Shown: positions 59,025 through 64,000 of the stretch, piece after piece
Position numbering within the stretch: the first letter of the stretch is position 1
Layout: each line of letters opens with the position of its first letter
Source: Trogon surrucura
Lineage: Eukaryota > Chordata > Aves > Trogoniformes > Trogonidae
Length of the DNA: 64,000 nucleotides
NCBI GenBank assembly: GCA_020746105.1
Contig: CM036630.1
Location: forward strand, 12,485,840 to 12,549,839
Direction of reading: 5' to 3'
Position numbers and translations under genes: made by a program
Notes under the pieces: generated by a model
Seen by the model: the letters and a program-made list of their open reading frames with translations, nothing else
Database searches by the model: none
Told to the model about the DNA's origin: nothing

Positions 59025-59300
59025 CCACTTGGGTCTTCCAGTGCATCTTCCCGTCACTGAAGGATTGTTCCTTATTATTCATTTTTCAGTGTCTTGTCTG
59101 GCCTAGCTTTAAACGTGCCAGATACCAAACTACCACCACTTGCCCAGGGAGACCATATCACAGCACAACACATCTCACCGTCAGCAGTTTGGCTGATACT
59201 TGAACTAAGTTGTGGCTTTATTTTTTTCATTACACTACTCTCCCTTAGACTTTCTACCTCTAAATGATTCTTTACTCCCCAAAGCTCCTATTTTGTAGGT
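59025..59300 (-). mobile_element. ancient CR1/L3-type LINE 3' part, antisense
   Basis: On the plus strand the block order is AGGATTGTTCCTTATTATTC, then CAGTGTCTTGTCTGGCCTAG, then CTTTAAACGTGCCAGATACC, then CCACCACTTGCCCAGGGAGA, then CATCTCACCGTCAGCAGTTT. This is the reverse complement of the well-known old CR1 3' coding end: a CTGACAGTGAGA.T motif, then a TGCCCAAGGAAGTGGTGG motif, then an AAGACACT motif. Divergence is high, as for copies dating from early amniote or archosaur evolution. Both boundaries are approximate and the right end fades into AT-rich sequence. Confidence 0.7.
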
Positions 59301-62300
59301 ACACCTAAGACTTTCTTCACTGTTTCCCACCACTTAACCATTCTTTACCTAGATACCACGCTGTAGGATCACAAATCTTCTGTGTAACTACATTTATTTT
59401 TTGCTTGTAACTACTTTGTCATTATTCTCTGAGCTGTTTGTCAAGAATATGGTAAGAAACACAGAAGGAGATGTCTGAAATTAGAGGTGCTGTCCATATA
59501 ACAGTGCCTCATTGGTAGAGTGCGGTAAAACTTAGAAGGTAGTAAGAATTCAGAATAAAGGGAGTTGTAAGGAATTTATTTTTAATATAAAGGGACAGTG
59601 GGCTTTTTATTAGAGGACTTGAACTCAAAATTTCTCAGAGATGTATTAATTTAGACAAGCTTAAGTAAGAAAGATTTCCCATGTCTAGTATAGAGTCAAA
59701 TCCGACAGATTTAACCACTCCGAAGTGGCCAAAAGGCTGGCTTTCCCCACTGAAAAACCTGCTTCAGGTGAGAACTCCACTCAAATGAGATATGACGTTT
59801 GTAACACCTCCCCAAAAATACCTCTCTATTTTCTAACATTTTATTTATTTGGTTTTTTTCCTTAATAAAAGTAAATATTCCTTGATCCAGCAGAGACATG
59901 TAACCTCACCCAACACAATGTCCAGCCAAAGGCATATTTGAATTCATTTCTCTGTTCTCAACCAAGCAGATCTGCAGCCAGACCCAAACATCCACTAAGT
60001 GGACTCCTGGCTAACCCGGGGTGAGACTTGGTACACAACCAAAAGGTACATGTTAATATTAATGAGATGGAGCACAAAACTCCGGCATTGGCGAGAGCTC
60101 CTGCTGCTCGGGGCTGGCTGTGCTGGGAGTTGTGTGAATAACAGCATGGGGAGATATTGCTCCTAAAGCAGAATTTAATAGATTGCTGCTCTAAAGAGCC
60201 CGTAGTGCTGTTGTCTCCCCAAAAGCTGTTAGAATTACCATAACATTTCAAGACATTTTTGATAATAACATCAGCAAATCCTCCCTGAGGGTCTTTTTTT
60301 CTGTTAGATTCAACCAGCACAGGTCATGAGTGTTTCCTTAAGAGGAAGCCTGCAATTAGCAAAAATAACCCCAAATCCCTTGTTTATTTATTGTTAATTT
60401 TTAGCTGACCAAGGCGTAGAAATGATAATATATGCCTTCAGAGACTAATTGCTGAAAATATCAAGTAAACTGAATATTTAAGAACACTCTATAAACCATT
60501 GGCAAATACTGTAAGATAATGAACCCTGAAAAGCCAGAAACAGTGATAAGTTCCCCACTTCCTAAGAATTGCTGAAATCTCATCAACACCTGCTTTGAAT
60601 CCTATCACTTGCAAAAATCAGTGCTTCTTCCAAACAATGGGATGGTTTTTTCTTTGCTTTATTTTTTTTTCACCCTCTTGACTTCAGTTCAGATGATAGT
60701 CCACACCATCACAGCTACTTTAGCTACATCAGCTCACTCATGTAATGTCGCCTCCTGTTAGTACCAGGCAGCAAGGAAAAAGGAAAAAAAGACATGACAT
60801 GATGTAATACTACATCGTCCTGCTGAATGTAATGCAAGTTGTCAGAGGATTGTAGTGCTAGGCTTTAAAGGGAAGAATGAATGTATTTGTGAATCTATTT
60901 GTGAATTTTGTGAGGAGCATGCCTTAAATGTCTCAGAAGTTTATCCTTCAACGGACCCCAAGAAACCAGACTCCTCTTCTGTGAAACTTTTATGGTCTTC
61001 ATTCTTCCCATCTTCCATATTTCAGACACTTTTTTTCTACTTTCACACAAATCTGTCACCTTCTCACAAGGAATTCCAGCCCCTAGCATCAAGGTCCAGA
61101 GTATGAAAAGTTCAAATGAGGCACTTGCATAAAGTCTCCCATCTAGGGCACTCAACAATCATCCCAAAGGAAGCTTTGTGAGATAGAGCCTCAGCCCCTG
61201 GCTGGTCTTCACAAGACAACACCTATTTCATCCCTGCAACAAGCTACACGTTAGAAAATGAAAAGAAAGCAATCTCAGGAGCAGCTTCTCTGCCCCTCTC
61301 CATGGGGTTATTCTTGGTCCAAATGAGATGTCATTTGGAGTAAGGTAAAACTCAACAAGGGACATGGCCAAGTCTCACTGCTTCCTAATTTGAGGCCGTG
61401 TATTGTGCTTATCACCTGTAGGACGGTTTGTTTATCCCATGGTCAGGAACTGTGACCGAACGTAACCACAGAATAGAGGGGAAGATGTTTTAACAGAGAC
61501 CCCTCTAAGCTAGTCAACACCTCAAAAGTACAGTCTGTGATAGTAAGTTCACAAGACAAGCTGGGATGATAGTTCTGGTAAATACTGAGTAAAGGCCCTT
61601 AACCGGGAATGTAACATTATCTTTCATACCAGGGTCAGTCTGTTAAGAGTAATGAAAACATTTCACCTACTTCTCATTCCAAGACTTTGGAATTGGAATA
61701 ACATCAACTGAATCTGTGGTAAAAATTGAAAAGACGACCAAAAATATTAACGAAAAAAAAAAGATTCAGAAAAAAACGTTTGAATAATAGGCTTAGCTGT
61801 GTACCTGCAGACCTTATTAAAATCTAATGCTAAATATACAAGCTAGTGGTGAGAACTATCATCTGTCAGTTTTGCAGCAAACATGGGGTCCTCCTCAGCA
61901 AGGCTGATGTCACCTGGCAATGGTCAGGAAGCAATTAAAACACATACCTTTTAAGTTCTCTTGATGGTACTGTATCTGTCAGCTTGAGGCAGTCCCAAGT
62001 TCACAAGCCAGGCTCAGACTTCTGTTTCTGCCACCAATCTCCTGGCCCATCCGCCAAATCGTTCTCACTTTGTGCTGATCTGTAGAATTGTAAAGCAGAA
62101 ATGGGAAATGAGATTAAATAACTGCTCAGTTCTGAAATGGCTTTGTGTTGGAAAAGCATTCTGGAGAGATAATGATAATCAAACACTTTCTATGTTATTC
62201 TTCCAAATTTCACAACCTGTAGGAGAAAGGGCAAATAAATTTCTGTGCTGTGGCCCAGGAGGTCTTTTCACTGCCAAAGGGATTTATATACACGTAAGAG

Positions 62301-64000
62301 CTTCAGGAGCCACCTCCTTCTAAACAGCCTTTTAGTCTGATGGGTATTTTGTACCACGATCATCAGGCCATAACGACACCATTTATTTTATAGGGACAAA
62401 GCTGTAACTGAGAGCCAGGTAATGTCTGTGGGTGGAGATAACATAACTTTTAAGACCATCTCATAGAGCTGGAAGTTACACATGCACTATTCTTCGGAGT
62501 AAGCAAGTCAAAAGCAATTTGTCTGACTAGAGATACTGATCAGGTTGAAAGAGAGAAGCTAGTTGAGTAACTGAGGAGTAGGGGCAGAATGTTAGCATGG
62601 GAAGAGATGTCTCCCAATGAAAGGGAGTGATAGGTAATTTATCATCTATGGAACATGGAGAGACTAGTGGAGCAAAGGAGATAAGTCATAACTGATGGGT
62701 CTTCACCTGCTTCCCTTCTAACTATTTTGGCTTTTATGCAAAAGTTCCCTCCTGTCACTTTACCACGTTCATCTTCTTGCCAACCACAACTAAGAGGTTC
62801 ATTTGTATAACAAATAAATGAACAGAAAATAGAAGTAGCCAGCACTGTGACTAATGACAACAGACTGAATGATACCTACTCCTTCTACAAACAAGCAGGG
62901 TTTTCAATTAAATAGCTCTCACATCACTGATAAAGTAACTGAAATGTTACTTTTTTCAGGTCTTTTATATTCTTGCTTCATAACCCAGTTGCTGGGATCA
63001 GATGCTATCTGGTCATAACATCAGCTTTGTCAGAATGATGATAAACATTCATTTTCCCAGTGTAACACCCCACCTTCCACTTTGGCTAGAAAAAGGGTTA
63101 TCAATGGCTGAAATATGCAGTAGAGATCCATGTCCTGCCCTTGCTTGCACTTGTGTGCCTCTCATATTCACTTCCAAGTGATATTCCGGATCACTGGCAG
63201 TGAGACGAGCGCATGAGCCAGCTGCTGCCCCAGGGTTGCGCGATGCAGGTATTTGCAAGATTTCTGCAGGCTGGACCAGGGAGCCCTCAGACTGCAGTGC
63301 TGCCTCATGCAATAATGTGAATTTGAAAGAGCAAGTACTCTCTAATGAAGTAAAAGTCAAACCATTTAACTGCTTGCACCCTGCTACAAATAGAGAAATA
63401 CCCACCCATGCCTCATGAAAGTTTACCTATAAAGGACACAACATACTACGATTTCAAGTAGAGCAATAGGCATCTTGCAAGATTAAAATAAATAAATAAA
63501 TCATAGATTTAAATGCTCTCTACGTTTTTCTGCCTACTCCAGACTTCCTGTGTAAAATATCACATCAACAATAGTGTTAGAAGTGGCTAAGGTTTCTGAA
63601 GACAAGTGGTACTTTGGGGTGCCTGACTGGAGTCCGTGAAAGAGGTGAATGACTTTTATGTGATGCAGTTCCCTCCTCTCTGCAATTTGAGTCTATTAAG
63701 CAAAGCACCTCAGGTCACCAATCACCCTTCAAAAGTCTGGCTGTTCATCACCACTCTGCGTATTTCCACAGAGGAAAAGGTTTAGTATCAAAAATATGTA
63801 AATAGGCTCAATAAATTTGATCCTAGGATTTGTTTCCTAAGTCAGAAAACTATTACTGCCAGACTCTTTGCAAGGGCTATAAGAGATGATCATTTTCCCT
63901 CGTAATGGTTCTGACATAAAGTGTGTATCAAAAAATGCATACTCTTCATATCCATCCAGCTGTGTTGAGCAATAAACATGATAATTATGCAGATAAGGCT
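59301..64000. other. non-coding, no gene seen
   Basis: Unassigned frames reach 120 codons (59958-60320, minus) and 118 codons (63049-63405, minus). The latter sits in a GC-richer patch at about 63190-63300. An (AAAT)4 repeat lies at 63485-63500. No interspersed repeat was recognised with confidence. Confidence 0.4.
63485..63500 (+). repeat. short (AAAT)4 repeat
   Basis: About four AAAT units. Confidence 0.85.

Noticed and set aside
1-64000. Retrovirus-like or other capsid-bearing elements, CRISPR arrays, bacterial-type operons
   Set aside because: No terminal repeats, primer-binding or polymerase/capsid similarity was seen, no spaced direct-repeat array, and no compact gene clusters. The repeats present are avian LINE, SINE and MITE-type relics.

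Overview
The window looks like avian nuclear DNA, most probably from a passerine or a close relative. The evidence is its interspersed repeats. Several copies end in the CR1 LINE tail (a run resembling ATTCTATGATTC after a GATCTYTAAGGTC-like block) at about 425-562, 10985-11221 and 13835-13955. A SINE at 50570-50757 joins a tRNA-Ile-like head to a CR1-like tail, the architecture of TguSINE1 described from zebra finch; a likely second, damaged copy lies at 44262-44384. Much older CR1/L3-type copies, of the kind shared by birds, turtles and crocodilians, lie at 45965-46400 and 59025-59300. A CR1 reverse-transcriptase fragment lies on the minus strand at 49100-49680.

I found no exon of a recognisable protein, no rRNA, no functional tRNA, no CRISPR array and no retrovirus-like or other capsid-bearing element. 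The rest reads as long non-coding DNA: a gene desert or a very large intron, which cannot be told apart from sequence alone. Open frames of 110-160 codons are scattered on both strands and resemble nothing I know. The one exception in length is a 249-codon frame at 8611-9360, followed 52 bases later by AATAAA. It overlaps a good acceptor/donor pair (8673-8842) and is the best, still weak, candidate for a transcribed unit.

Layout. 1-5.9 kb: CR1 tail, then plain sequence with a nested palindromic relic at 2.5 kb. 5.9-9.4 kb: A-rich tract, palindromic MITE-like relic, a conserved-looking block with clustered palindromes (7.3-7.7 kb), then the long open frame. 10.9-14 kb: two CR1 copies, a CTCF-like site and a perfect 19-bp hairpin. 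14-25 kb: mostly featureless, with a CpG-enriched patch at 23.1-23.5 kb. 25.1-25.5 kb: a degenerate tandem array. 26-44 kb: mostly unremarkable, with a second strong hairpin at 34.5 kb, a G-depleted stretch at 37.6 kb and a GTCACG cluster at 41.1 kb. 44-51 kb: the densest retroposon cluster, plus an inverted repeat carrying two CACGTG E-boxes. 51-64 kb: AT-rich, with enhancer-like blocks at 54.8-55.8 kb and an old CR1 copy at 59 kb.

No new biological system is visible. The most checkable novelties are the two hairpins, the E-box inverted repeat, the 25 kb tandem array and the 249-codon frame.
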